A model generated the notes under the pieces. It saw only the letters and a program-made list of their open reading frames with translations. It had not been told where the DNA came from and searched no databases. Positions 20,210-28,453 of a DNA stretch of 64,000 nt are shown here, in pieces. The translations under genes were made by a program, and so were the position numbers. Position 1 is the first letter of the stretch. Every line of letters begins with the position of its first letter. Origin of the DNA: Cupriavidus yeoncheonensis (GTDB taxonomy: Bacteria; Pseudomonadota; Gammaproteobacteria; Burkholderiales; Burkholderiaceae); NCBI RefSeq assembly GCF_905397275.1, contig NZ_CAJPUY010000002.1, positions 248,001 to 312,000 on the forward strand. The letters are read 5' to 3'.

Positions 20210-21100
20210 ATGGCGTCGATGTTCAACCGCGTCCCGCCGCTGCACCTGCTGGTGGCCTTCGAAGCCGCGGCGCGCCTGGGCAGTTTCGCGCGCGCGGCCG
20301 AAGAGCTGTCGGTCACGCCCAGCGCGGTGTCGCATCGCATCAAGAACCTCGAAGAACTCTGGGGCGAAGACCTGTTCGTGCGTTCGAACGCCGCGCTGCG
20401 CCTGACCGCGGCCGGCACGCGCTACCTGCGCAACGTGCAGGACGCGCTCAAGTCGCTCAACGAACTGGCGCGGCCCGAGTACAACAAGCTGCGCACGCGC
20501 CTGCGCGTGGCGATCCCGCCGACCTTCGGGCGCCAGCACCTGGTGCCACGCCTGCCCGAGTTCGGCGCGCTGTACCCGCATATCGACATCGAACTGCACC
20601 TGGCCATCCCGTTCCTGGACGTGAAGGCCGAGGACAGCGATGTCGAGATCCGCTACGGCACCGGCCGCTACCCGGACCTGAAGACCACCAGGCTGCTGGT
20701 CGAGCCCGTGTTCCCGGCCTGCGGGCGCGAGTACTACGAGCGCGTCAACGGCCGCGCCATCACCAGGCCTGAACACCTGCACGGCCTGGTGCTGCTGCGC
20801 AGCCCGCTGGAGCCCTGGAAGCCGTGGTTCGAGACCGCCGGCCTGGACTGGCCCGAGCCGCAGACCGGACCGCAGTTCAACGATATCGGCCTGATGCTGG
20901 AAGCGATCGCCTCGAACCAGGGGGTGGCGCTGGTGCGCCAGCGCATGGCGCGGCACTGGCTGTCGCTGGGGCAGATGGTGCGGCTGCTCGATGTCGAATC
21001 GGTCTCGCCGCACGGCTACTACATCGTCGAACGCGAACACGCGCCGCTCAAGCCCGAGGCGCGCTACTTCGTCGACTGGCTGTTGAGCCTGGACTGGTAA
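20210..21100 (+). CDS. GcvA-like LysR-family transcriptional regulator
   Basis: A 296-residue LysR regulator of the GcvA/AmpR-like group: the N terminus PPLHLLVAFEAAARLGSFAR and SVTPSAVSHRIKNLEE form the HTH, followed by an effector-binding domain. ATG 20210 is taken; ATG 20219 (three residues shorter) is equally plausible. It follows the flavoprotein gene with a 5-bp gap and precedes the acetyltransferase by 14 bp, so it appears to sit inside an operon and may regulate the surrounding hydroxyacid genes. Confidence 0.87.
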   Translation: MASMFNRVPPLHLLVAFEAAARLGSFARAAEELSVTPSAVSHRIKNLEELWGEDLFVRSNAALRLTAAGTRYLRNVQDALKSLNELARPEYNKLRTRLRVAIPPTFGRQHLVPRLPEFGALYPHIDIELHLAIPFLDVKAEDSDVEIRYGTGRYPDLKTTRLLVEPVFPACGREYYERVNGRAITRPEHLHGLVLLRSPLEPWKPWFETAGLDWPEPQTGPQFNDIGLMLEAIASNQGVALVRQRMARHWLSLGQMVRLLDVESVSPHGYYIVEREHAPLKPEARYFVDWLLSLDW

Positions 21101-21114
21101 GGACGAAACCTGCG

Positions 21115-21633
21115 ATGGAACTGCGCCTGCTGAGCCCCGCCGATGCCGCCGTGTTCCAGGCCCTGCGCCTGGAAGGACTGGTCGAGGCGCCCGAGGCATT
21201 CGCCTCCAGCCTGGACGAGGAAAAGGACCTGCCGATCCCCGTCGTGGCCGGCCGCCTCGCGGCGAGCGACGATGGCGCCGTGTTCGGGGCCTTCGACGGC
21301 GCCGCGCTGGCCGGGGTGGTCGGCGTGATGCGCGAAGCCAGGGCCAAGCACCGGCACAAGGCCTTTATCTGGGGCATGTACGTCGCGCCCGCCTGGCGCG
21401 ACCGCAAGCTCGGCCGCGCGCTGATGGAGCTTGCGCTGCGGCGCGCCGCGGCCATGCCGGGCGTACGCCAGGTCACGCTGTGCGTCAACGCGGGCAGCAC
21501 CGGCGCCGTGCGCCTGTACGAGTCGCTCGGTTTCGTGCGTTTCGGGCTCGAACCCGACGCGCTGTACATTGCGCCGCACTTCCACGACAAGGTCGACATG
21601 ATGGTCCGCCTGCCTGCCCCGGCGGCGTCCTGA
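21115..21633 (+). CDS. GNAT-family N-acetyltransferase
   Basis: A 172-residue GNAT acetyltransferase. The acetyl-CoA-binding motif A is visible as WGMYVAPAWRDRKLGRALME near residues 85-104, with the C-terminal NAGSTGAVRLYESLGFVRFG typical of RimI-like members. The acceptor could be a protein N terminus, amine or antibiotic and cannot be told. It is 14 bp after the LysR gene and probably co-transcribed. The following 230 bp contain no gene. Confidence 0.87.
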   Translation: MELRLLSPADAAVFQALRLEGLVEAPEAFASSLDEEKDLPIPVVAGRLAASDDGAVFGAFDGAALAGVVGVMREARAKHRHKAFIWGMYVAPAWRDRKLGRALMELALRRAAAMPGVRQVTLCVNAGSTGAVRLYESLGFVRFGLEPDALYIAPHFHDKVDMMVRLPAPAAS

Positions 21634-21791
21634 CCCTGCACGGCGCGGCCTTTCCTGCACGCGCCGCCCGGTGCTACGCTGAATTGACAGGCCACGCCAG
21701 CGCGATGGGCTGCGCGCATGATGAGCATTATTGATCGGCCTGGCGCGCCGAATTCACGTACCCCGGCGTGCTGGCGGCGCAGGCGCTGCGC

Positions 21792-21815
21792 TATAGTCAC
21801 CCGTCGTCACCCGTC
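21792..21815 (+). promoter_or_regulatory. Candidate glcD promoter -10 with adjacent 10-bp direct repeat
   Basis: TATAGT (21792-21797) lies 66 bp upstream of the glcD ATG, overlapping two tandem copies of GTCACCCGTC (21796-21815) that would cover the start of transcription. No good -35. The repeat could be a regulator site or chance. Confidence 0.35.
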
Positions 21816-21863
21816 CCCTCCGGCCGCACGCCGGCCTCGCAGACCGGCCCCACAGGAGTTGCC

Positions 21864-23384
21864 ATGAATGCCCCGCACGAAGCCCCACTGAGCGCCAGCG
21901 CCAGCCCTGGCAGCAAGGGCGCCGACGACGGCCGCCGCAGCGCGCTGCTGGCGGGCCTGGCGCAGATCCTGCCCGACGCGGCGCTGCTGTGGAAACCGGA
22001 AGACACCGTTCCCTACGAATGCGATGGCCTGGCCGCCTACCGCCAGGTGCCGATGGCCGTGGCCCTGCCCGACACCGAGGAACAGGTCTGCGCGATCCTG
22101 CGCCTGTGCCACAAGCTGGGTGTGCCCGTGGTGCCGCGCGGCGCCGGCACCAGCCTGTCCGGTGGCGCCATGCCGATCGCCGAAGGCCTGGTGCTGTCGC
22201 TGGCCAAGTTCAAGCGCATCCTGAAGGTGGATCCGCACTCGCGCACCGCCGTGGTCCAGCCCGGCGTGCGCAACCTGGCCATCTCGGACGCGGCCGCGCC
22301 CCACAACCTGTATTACGCGCCGGACCCGTCGTCGCAGATCGCCTGCACCATCGGCGGCAATGTCAGCGAGAACTCCGGCGGCGTGCACTGCCTGAAGTAC
22401 GGCCTGACCGTGCATAACGTGCTGCGCGTGCGCGCGGTGACGATGGAAGGCGAAGTCGTGGTGTTCGGCTCGGAAGCCCCGGACGCGCCGGGCCTGGACC
22501 TGCTGGCCGCGATGATCGGCTCCGAAGGCATGCTCGGCGTGGTGACTGAAGTCACCGTGCGGCTGATCCCCAAGCCGCAGCTTGCGCAGGTGATCATGGC
22601 CTGCTTCGACGATGTGGAGAAAGGCGGCAACGCGGTGGCCGCGGTGATCGCCGCCGGCATTATCCCGGCCGGGCTGGAGATGATGGACAAGCCCGCCACG
22701 GCCGCCGTGGAGGAATTCGTGCACGCCGGCTACGACCTCGACGCCGCCGCCATCCTGCTGTGCGAGTCCGACGGCACGCCCGAGGAAGTGGCCGAGGAAA
22801 TCGAACGCATGAGCGAAGTGCTGACCGCCTCGGGCTGCACGCGCATCGTGGTATCGCAGAACGAGGCCGAGCGCCTGCGCTTCTGGAGCGGGCGCAAGAA
22901 CGCCTTCCCGGCGGCGGGCCGCATTTCGCCCGACTACTACTGCATGGACGGCACCATCCCGCGCAAGCACATCGGCACGCTGCTGCGGCGCATCGAGGAA
23001 ATGGAGCGCAAGTACGCGCTGCGCTGCATCAACGTGTTCCATGCCGGCGACGGCAATATGCATCCGCTGATCCTGTTCGATGGCGCGGACCAGGACGAAT
23101 GGCACCGCGCCGAACTGTTCGGCGCGGACATCCTGGAAGCCTGCGTGGAACTGGGCGGCACGGTCACCGGCGAGCACGGCGTGGGCGTCGAGAAGCTCAA
23201 CTCGATGTGCGTGCAGTTCTCGCGCGCCGAGTGCGAAGCCTTCTTCGGCGTCAAGGCCGCGTTCGATCCGGCACGCCTGCTGAACCCGGACAAGGCCATT
23301 CCCACGCTCGCGCGCTGCGCCGAATACGGCAAGCTGCACGTGAAGAAGGGCCTGCTGCCCCACCCCGACCTGCCACGCTTCTGA
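21864..23384 (+). CDS. glcD: Glycolate oxidase subunit GlcD
   Basis: GlcD, 506 residues, the FAD-binding catalytic subunit of the glycolate dehydrogenase complex. The PCMH domain shows VPRGAGTSLSGGAMP near 90 and DPSSQIACTIGGNVSENSGG near 152; the C-terminal cap shows FHAGDGNMHPLI and GEHGVGVEKL. ATG 21864 is preceded by AGGAG at 5 bp; an in-frame ATG 96 bp upstream lacks this. With GlcE and GlcF it oxidises glycolate to glyoxylate and feeds the quinone pool. It is separated from glcE by a K+ channel gene. Confidence 0.94.
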   Translation: MNAPHEAPLSASASPGSKGADDGRRSALLAGLAQILPDAALLWKPEDTVPYECDGLAAYRQVPMAVALPDTEEQVCAILRLCHKLGVPVVPRGAGTSLSGGAMPIAEGLVLSLAKFKRILKVDPHSRTAVVQPGVRNLAISDAAAPHNLYYAPDPSSQIACTIGGNVSENSGGVHCLKYGLTVHNVLRVRAVTMEGEVVVFGSEAPDAPGLDLLAAMIGSEGMLGVVTEVTVRLIPKPQLAQVIMACFDDVEKGGNAVAAVIAAGIIPAGLEMMDKPATAAVEEFVHAGYDLDAAAILLCESDGTPEEVAEEIERMSEVLTASGCTRIVVSQNEAERLRFWSGRKNAFPAAGRISPDYYCMDGTIPRKHIGTLLRRIEEMERKYALRCINVFHAGDGNMHPLILFDGADQDEWHRAELFGADILEACVELGGTVTGEHGVGVEKLNSMCVQFSRAECEAFFGVKAAFDPARLLNPDKAIPTLARCAEYGKLHVKKGLLPHPDLPRF

Positions 23385-23398
23385 ACGGCACGCCAGCC

Positions 23399-24319
23399 AT
23401 GCCGCCACGCCAGACCAACGAGACCCTGCGCCAGCGCCTGGGCCGGCCCGAGACCGGCTGGCGCGAGCGCTGGTACACGATCATCTTCGAGGCCGACACC
23501 CGCGCGGGACGGCTGTTCGATATCGCGCTGCTGGTGGCCATCGTGGCCAGCGTGCTGGTGGTGATGATCGACAGCCTGCAGGGCGTGAACGAACACCTGC
23601 GCCAGCTGTTCACGGTGCTGGAATGGATGTTCACGCTGCTGTTCACGGCCGAGTACGTGATGCGCATCCTGGTGGTGCGGCGGCCCTTTCGCTATGTCTT
23701 CAGCTTTTTCGGCGTCATCGACTTCCTCTCGATCATGCCGACCTGGCTGGCGTTCTTCCTGCCGGAGCTGGCGTTCCTGATCGACGTGCGGCTGCTGCGG
23801 CTGCTGCGCGTGTTCCGGATCCTCAAGCTCACGGTGTACTTCGAGGAAGCCGAGATCCTGTACCGCGCGCTGGCCAACAGCCGGCGCAAGATCTTCGTAT
23901 TCCTGGGCACGGTGTTCATCATCACCGTGATCCTGGGCACCATCATGTACGTGGTGGAAGGCCCGCAGCACGGCTTTACCAGCATCCCCGTCAGCATGTA
24001 CTGGGCCGTGGTGACGCTGACCACCACCGGCTTCGGCGACATGGTGCCGAAGACGCCGCTGGGGCAGTTCATCACCTCGCTGACGATCCTGCTGGGCTAC
24101 GGCATCATCGCGTTCCCGACCGGCATTGTCGGTGCCGAGCTGGCGGCCAGCATCATGAAGCGTCCGCTCACCACGCGCAGCTGCACGCACTGCCTGACCG
24201 AGGGGCATGACCCGGACGCGGAGTACTGCAAGCATTGCGGCAGCCAGTTGCCCGAATACCAGAATGATCGCCCGGAGGTCCCGGGCGATCCCGCCGGCGG
24301 ACGCCGGAAAGATGCCTGA
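23399..24319 (+). CDS. Voltage-gated K+ channel-type ion transporter with C-terminal zinc ribbon
   Basis: A 306-residue six-transmembrane cation channel. The voltage-sensor helix S4 is RLLRLLRVFRILKL (131-144), with Arg or Lys spaced along it, and the pore filter is TTTGFGDMVP (208-217), a K+-selective type. After S6 (about 222-245) the C terminus carries two CxxC pairs (Cys262/265 and Cys277/280) forming a likely zinc ribbon, then a short hydrophilic tail. It lies between glcD (14 bp) and glcE (37 bp) on the same strand, so it is probably co-transcribed with the glycolate genes. Its role there is unknown. Confidence 0.88.
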   Translation: MPPRQTNETLRQRLGRPETGWRERWYTIIFEADTRAGRLFDIALLVAIVASVLVVMIDSLQGVNEHLRQLFTVLEWMFTLLFTAEYVMRILVVRRPFRYVFSFFGVIDFLSIMPTWLAFFLPELAFLIDVRLLRLLRVFRILKLTVYFEEAEILYRALANSRRKIFVFLGTVFIITVILGTIMYVVEGPQHGFTSIPVSMYWAVVTLTTTGFGDMVPKTPLGQFITSLTILLGYGIIAFPTGIVGAELAASIMKRPLTTRSCTHCLTEGHDPDAEYCKHCGSQLPEYQNDRPEVPGDPAGGRRKDA

Positions 24320-24356
24320 CCACGGCGACACGTACCAGCACCAGAACCGGACCCAC

Positions 24357-25478
24357 ATGCAAGCCACTCTCGACTCCTTCCGCGATGCCGTGCGGCATGC
24401 CACCGAGACGCGCACGCCGCTGCGCCTGCGCGGCGGCGGCAGCAAGGACTTCTACGGCCAGGCCATGGACGGCCAGCTGCTGGATACGCGCGCGTATCGC
24501 GGCATCGTCGAATACGATCCGGCCGAGCTGGTCATCACCGCGCGCTGCGGCACGCCGCTGGCCGAGATCGAGGCCGCGCTGGCGGAAAAGCGCCAGATGC
24601 TGGCATTCGAGCCGCCGCATTTCGCGGCGCCGGGCCAACCCAGCGCGGCGACCTTCGGCGGCGCCGTGGCCGCCGGCCTGTCGGGGCCCCGCCGGCAATC
24701 GGCCGGCGCGCTGCGCGATTTCGTGCTGGGCGCGCAGATGATGGACGGCCAGGGCGAGGTGATGAACTTCGGCGGCCAGGTCATGAAGAACGTCGCTGGC
24801 TATGACGTGTCGCGGCTGCTGGCGGGCTCGCTCGGCACGCTCGGGCTGATCCTGGAGGTCTCGGTCAAGGTGCTGCCGACCCCGTTCGACGACGCCACGC
24901 TGCGCTTCGAGATGAGCCAGGCCGAGGCCATCGACCGCCTGAACCAGTGGGGCGGCCAGCCGTTGCCGATCGCCGCATCGGCCTGGCACGAAGGCGTGCT
25001 GCATGTGCGCCTGTCCGGCGCTGCCGCGGCGGTACGGGCCGCGCGCGCGCGGCTCGGCGGCGAGGCCGTCGGACCGGATGACGGCCTGGCGTTCTGGCAG
25101 TCGCTGCGCGAGCAGACGCATGCGTTCTTCGCTCCGTCCCTGCAAGGCCGTGCGCTGTGGCGCCTGGCCGTGCCGCCGACCTCGGCGCCACTGGACCTGC
25201 CCGGCTCCCAACTGGTCGAGTGGGGCGGCGGACAGCGCTGGTGGCTGCCTGAAGCCGGTGCGGGGGCGGGTGCGGGTCCGGACGGCAACCATGCCGGGCT
25301 CGTGCGCGGCATTGCGCAGGCGGTCGGCGGGCATGCGACGCTGTTCCGCAACGGCGACAAGTCGGTGGGCGTGTTCACGCCGCTGGCGTCGCCGCTGGCC
25401 GCGATCCATACGCGGCTGAAGGCCAGCTTCGACCCGGCCGGCATTTTCAATCCGCAGCGCATGTATCCCGGCCTCTGA
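24357..25478 (+). CDS. glcE: Glycolate oxidase subunit GlcE
   Basis: GlcE, 373 residues, the second FAD-domain subunit of glycolate dehydrogenase. LRLRGGGSKDFYG near 20-32 and the central GGAVAAGLSGPRRQSAGALR near 101-120 match the family, and the C terminus FDPAGIFNPQRMYPG is the usual flavoprotein ending. ATG 24357 is chosen; ATG 24312 would overlap the end of the channel gene and add a non-conserved leader. It is followed by glcF after 43 bp. Confidence 0.92.
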   Translation: MQATLDSFRDAVRHATETRTPLRLRGGGSKDFYGQAMDGQLLDTRAYRGIVEYDPAELVITARCGTPLAEIEAALAEKRQMLAFEPPHFAAPGQPSAATFGGAVAAGLSGPRRQSAGALRDFVLGAQMMDGQGEVMNFGGQVMKNVAGYDVSRLLAGSLGTLGLILEVSVKVLPTPFDDATLRFEMSQAEAIDRLNQWGGQPLPIAASAWHEGVLHVRLSGAAAAVRAARARLGGEAVGPDDGLAFWQSLREQTHAFFAPSLQGRALWRLAVPPTSAPLDLPGSQLVEWGGGQRWWLPEAGAGAGAGPDGNHAGLVRGIAQAVGGHATLFRNGDKSVGVFTPLASPLAAIHTRLKASFDPAGIFNPQRMYPGL

Positions 25479-25521
25479 GCCGCGCGCACCGTTCAACGCC
25501 AAGGCAACCACACCCCACACC

Positions 25522-26775
25522 ATGCAAACGACCCTGGCCGATTTTCTCCGCAATACGCCCGAAGGCGAGGAAGCCAAGTCCATCGTCGGCAAATGCGTGC
25601 ACTGCGGCTTCTGCACCGCTACCTGCCCGACCTACCAGCTGCTCGGCGATGAACTCGACGGCCCGCGCGGACGCATCTACCTGATGAAGCAGGTGCTGGA
25701 AGGCCATGCCGTCAGCGAAAGCACGCGGCTGCACCTGGACCGCTGCCTGACCTGCCGCAACTGCGAATCGACCTGCCCGTCGGGCGTGCGCTACGGACGG
25801 CTGGTGGACATCGGCCGGCAGGTGGTGGACGACCAGCTCGAAGCCCGCGGCATCCGCCGCCCCGCGCGCGAACGCGTGACGCGCTGGGTGCTGCGCGAAG
25901 GCCTGACGCGTCCGGCGCTGTTCGGCACGGCACTGAAGCTCGGGCAAATGGTGCGCCCGATGCTGCCGGCCACGCTGCGCAACAAGGTGCCGGAACTCGG
26001 CAAGACCGCCGCGCCCGGCCAGTGGCCACGCACCGCGCACGCGCGCAAGATGCTGTTGCTCGACGGTTGCGTGCAGCCCGCGATGTCGCCCAACATCAAT
26101 GCCGCGACGGCGCGCGTGTTCGACCGTGTCGGCGTACAACTGGTGGTGGCGCGCGAAGCCGGTTGTTGTGGCGCCATCCGCTTCCACACGGGCGACCACG
26201 ATGGCGGCCTCGACAATATGCGCCGCAATATCGATGCGTGGTGGCCGCATATCGAAGCCGGCGCGGAAGCGATCGTCATGACCGCTTCAGGCTGCGGCGC
26301 GATGGTGAAGGACTACGGCCACCTGCTGCGCAACGACCCGCAGTACGCCGAGCGCGCGCGCCGCGTCTCGGCGCTGACGCGCGACCTGTCGGAGATCCTG
26401 CCGGACTTTGCCGATGCGCTGCGTGCGCGTGCCGGCGCGGTGCCGCGCGATGGCCGCCGCGTGGCCTACCATCCGCCGTGCACGCTGCAGCACGGCCAGC
26501 AGATCCGCGGCAAGGTGGAAGCGCTCTTGACCGGCCTCGGCGTGGAAGTCAAACTCTGCGCTGACAGCCACCTGTGCTGCGGTTCGGCGGGCACGTATTC
26601 GGTGCTGCAGCCGGAACTGGCCTACCGCCTGCGCGACGACAAGCTCGCCAAACTGCAGGCGACCCAGCCCGAAGCCATCGTGTCGGCCAATATCGGCTGC
26701 ATCACCCACCTGCAGGGCGGTACCGAAACGCCGGTCATGCACTGGATCGAACTGGTGGACAAGATGCTGGGCTGA
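25522..26775 (+). CDS. glcF: Glycolate oxidase iron-sulfur subunit GlcF
   Basis: GlcF, 417 residues. Two 4Fe-4S motifs are complete: Cys25/28/31/35 (CVHCGFCTATCP) and Cys75/78/81/85 (CLTCRNCESTCP). Two CCG domains follow (EAGCCGAIRFHTGD near 212 and DSHLCCGSAGTYS near 348), as in heterodisulfide-reductase-like subunits. It takes electrons from the GlcD/GlcE flavins toward quinone. It ends the glc block and is followed 83 bp later by lrgA, with a small palindromic repeat in the gap. Confidence 0.95.
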   Translation: MQTTLADFLRNTPEGEEAKSIVGKCVHCGFCTATCPTYQLLGDELDGPRGRIYLMKQVLEGHAVSESTRLHLDRCLTCRNCESTCPSGVRYGRLVDIGRQVVDDQLEARGIRRPARERVTRWVLREGLTRPALFGTALKLGQMVRPMLPATLRNKVPELGKTAAPGQWPRTAHARKMLLLDGCVQPAMSPNINAATARVFDRVGVQLVVAREAGCCGAIRFHTGDHDGGLDNMRRNIDAWWPHIEAGAEAIVMTASGCGAMVKDYGHLLRNDPQYAERARRVSALTRDLSEILPDFADALRARAGAVPRDGRRVAYHPPCTLQHGQQIRGKVEALLTGLGVEVKLCADSHLCCGSAGTYSVLQPELAYRLRDDKLAKLQATQPEAIVSANIGCITHLQGGTETPVMHWIELVDKMLG

Positions 26776-26807
26776 AGAGCCCCGGAATCGGGGCGGTGTG
26801 GTTGTCG

Positions 26808-26833
26808 CCCCTCTCCCGCCTGCGGAAGAGGGG
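26808..26833. repeat. Palindromic repeat, copy 1
   Basis: CCCCTCTCCCGC and GCGGAAGAGGGG form a 12-bp stem (11 pairs) with a 2-nt loop. A related palindrome with the same left arm occurs at 33651. It lies between glcF and lrgA and may act as a weak terminator. Confidence 0.65.
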
Positions 26834-26858
26834 AAATCAGTACAACCCAAGACGCCCC

Positions 26859-27251
26859 ATGCTCCAGACCTTTGCCATCCTCCTGGTTTTCCAATCCGTC
26901 GGCGAGGTGATCAGCTACGCGCTGCACCTGCCGGTGCCCGGCCCCGTGCTGGGCATGATCCTGCTGTTCGGCTGGCTCGTCTTCGACGACCGCCTGCTGC
27001 CCATCATCCAGGGCACCACCAGCGAACTGCTCAAGCACCTGTCGCTGCTGTTCGTGCCGGCCGGCGTCGGCATCATGGTCCACGCCAGCCGCATCGAGGG
27101 CGAGTGGTTTCCGATCCTGATCGCGCTGGTGGTATCGACGTGGCTTGCCATCGCCACCACCGCCGTGGTCACGCGCATGCTGATGCGCAAGCCCGCGGGA
27201 CCGGCGCCGCAGGCGGCCAGCGTCGCGGACAACAGCGGAGAACAGGCATGA
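26859..27251 (+). CDS. LrgA/CidA-family membrane protein
   Basis: A 130-residue membrane protein of the LrgA/CidA (holin-like) family with four hydrophobic segments near residues 4-20, 25-40, 58-76 and 85-106. PVPGPVLGMILLF (residues 24-36) is the family signature. Its stop overlaps the lrgB start. The family was first named for murein hydrolase control, but related LrgAB/PLGG1 proteins carry small hydroxy- or ketoacids. Given the upstream glcDEF genes, a role in glycolate uptake or export is a reasonable inference. Confidence 0.87.
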   Translation: MLQTFAILLVFQSVGEVISYALHLPVPGPVLGMILLFGWLVFDDRLLPIIQGTTSELLKHLSLLFVPAGVGIMVHASRIEGEWFPILIALVVSTWLAIATTAVVTRMLMRKPAGPAPQAASVADNSGEQA

Positions 27252-27973
27252 TGACGCCGCGCCTCAACGAGATCTGGGTCTACCTGGCCGCGAGCCCGCT
27301 GGTGGGGCTGACCGCCACGCTGCTCGCCTACGTCTTCGCGTTCCGCATCTACGAGCGCTCGCGCTTTTCGCCGCTCGCCAACCCGGTGATGATCGCCGTC
27401 GCGCTGCTGGTCACGGTGCTGACGGTCACCGGCACGCCGTACAAGACCTATTTCGACGGCGCGCAGTTCGTGCACTTCCTGCTCGGCCCCGCCACCGTGG
27501 CACTGGCCGTACCGCTCTACCTGCAACTGCCCAAGCTGCGCACGCACGTCTTCCCGTTGCTGGTCGGGCTGGTGGCCGGGTCGCTGGTGGCCGTGGTGTC
27601 GGCGGTTGGCATCGCATGGCTGCTCGGCGCCTCGCGCGAAACGGTGCTGTCGCTCGCGCCCAAGTCGGTGACGATCCCGATCGCGATGGGCGTGGCCGAG
27701 AAGATCGGCGGACTGCCTTCGCTGACCGCGGTGCTGGTGATGGCCACCGGCATCATCGGCGCCGTCAGCGCGACCAGCGTGCTGAACTTGCTGCGCATCC
27801 GCGACTACACCGTGCGCGGCTTCGCCACCGGCGTGGCGGCGCACGGCATCGGCACTGCGCGCGCGTTCCAGGTGAACCAGGAGGCCGGCGCGTTCGCCGC
27901 ATTGGGCATGGGCCTGAACGGCGTGCTGACAGCCATCATGGTGCCGGTGCTGGCGGCGTGGATGCCGCACTGA
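27248..27973 (+). CDS. LrgB-family membrane protein
   Basis: A 241-residue LrgB-type membrane protein with about seven hydrophobic segments. SVTIPIAMGVAEKIGGLPSL near residues 140-159 and GVAAHGIGTARAFQVN near 195-210 are conserved in the family. The start ATG at 27248 overlaps the lrgA stop (ATGATG; the second ATG at 27251 is possible). LrgA and LrgB work together; plant PLGG1, a fused LrgAB homologue, is a glycolate/glycerate translocator. Confidence 0.88.
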   Translation: MMTPRLNEIWVYLAASPLVGLTATLLAYVFAFRIYERSRFSPLANPVMIAVALLVTVLTVTGTPYKTYFDGAQFVHFLLGPATVALAVPLYLQLPKLRTHVFPLLVGLVAGSLVAVVSAVGIAWLLGASRETVLSLAPKSVTIPIAMGVAEKIGGLPSLTAVLVMATGIIGAVSATSVLNLLRIRDYTVRGFATGVAAHGIGTARAFQVNQEAGAFAALGMGLNGVLTAIMVPVLAAWMPH

Positions 27974-27986
27974 TTCCTGCTGCCAT

Positions 27987-28012
27987 GCTCCTGACAGGAC
28001 GCTGTCAGCAGC
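27987..28012. promoter_or_regulatory. Inverted repeat upstream of the VOC gene
   Basis: CTGACAG-GACG-CTGTCAG flanked by GCTc and cAGC, giving an 11-bp dyad with one mismatch. There is no T tract, so an operator is more likely than a terminator. It sits 47 bp before the VOC gene, whose next neighbour is a WYL-domain regulator that could bind here. Confidence 0.45.
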
Positions 28013-28059
28013 CCCGGCGCAAGATGCGGACTCCTTTCCCCGTGACCAAGGAGTCCATC

Positions 28060-28431
28060 ATGAGCAATGGCCTGATCAACTGGCTGGAGATCCCCGTCGA
28101 CGATATGAAGCGTGCGATCCACTTCTACGAGCAGGTGTTCGAAACGACGCTCAGGCGCGAGACCATGAGCCAGGTCGACATGGCGGTGTTCCCGAATCCC
28201 GACCCCGGCGGCGCGCTGGTGGCCGGTGAAGGCTACCGGCCCAGCCAGCACTACGGCCCGGTGCCCTACCTGCATGCGCCGGGGCTCGACGCCCTGCTCC
28301 AGCGCGTGGCCCATGCCGGCGGCAAGACCGTGTTCGGCCCGCTGCAGCTGCCCGGCGACATCGGCCGCATCGCGCATATCGCCGACAGCGAAGGCAACCG
28401 CATCGGCCTGCACGAGCCGATCGCGGGCTGA
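28060..28431 (+). CDS. VOC-superfamily (glyoxalase/bleomycin resistance-like) protein
   Basis: A 123-residue protein of the vicinal oxygen chelate fold. NWLEIPVDDMKRAIHFYEQV near residues 7-26 and the C-terminal HIADSEGNRIGLHEP are typical, with the beta-alpha-beta-beta-beta module repeated twice. Ribosome-binding sequence AAGGAG lies upstream of ATG 28060. Members bind small molecules, act as lyases or dioxygenases, or are non-catalytic; nothing more specific is visible. It is followed 22 bp later by the YafY-type regulator. Confidence 0.85.
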   Translation: MSNGLINWLEIPVDDMKRAIHFYEQVFETTLRRETMSQVDMAVFPNPDPGGALVAGEGYRPSQHYGPVPYLHAPGLDALLQRVAHAGGKTVFGPLQLPGDIGRIAHIADSEGNRIGLHEPIAG

Positions 28432-28453
28432 CGCCCGCCACACCGGAGGACCG

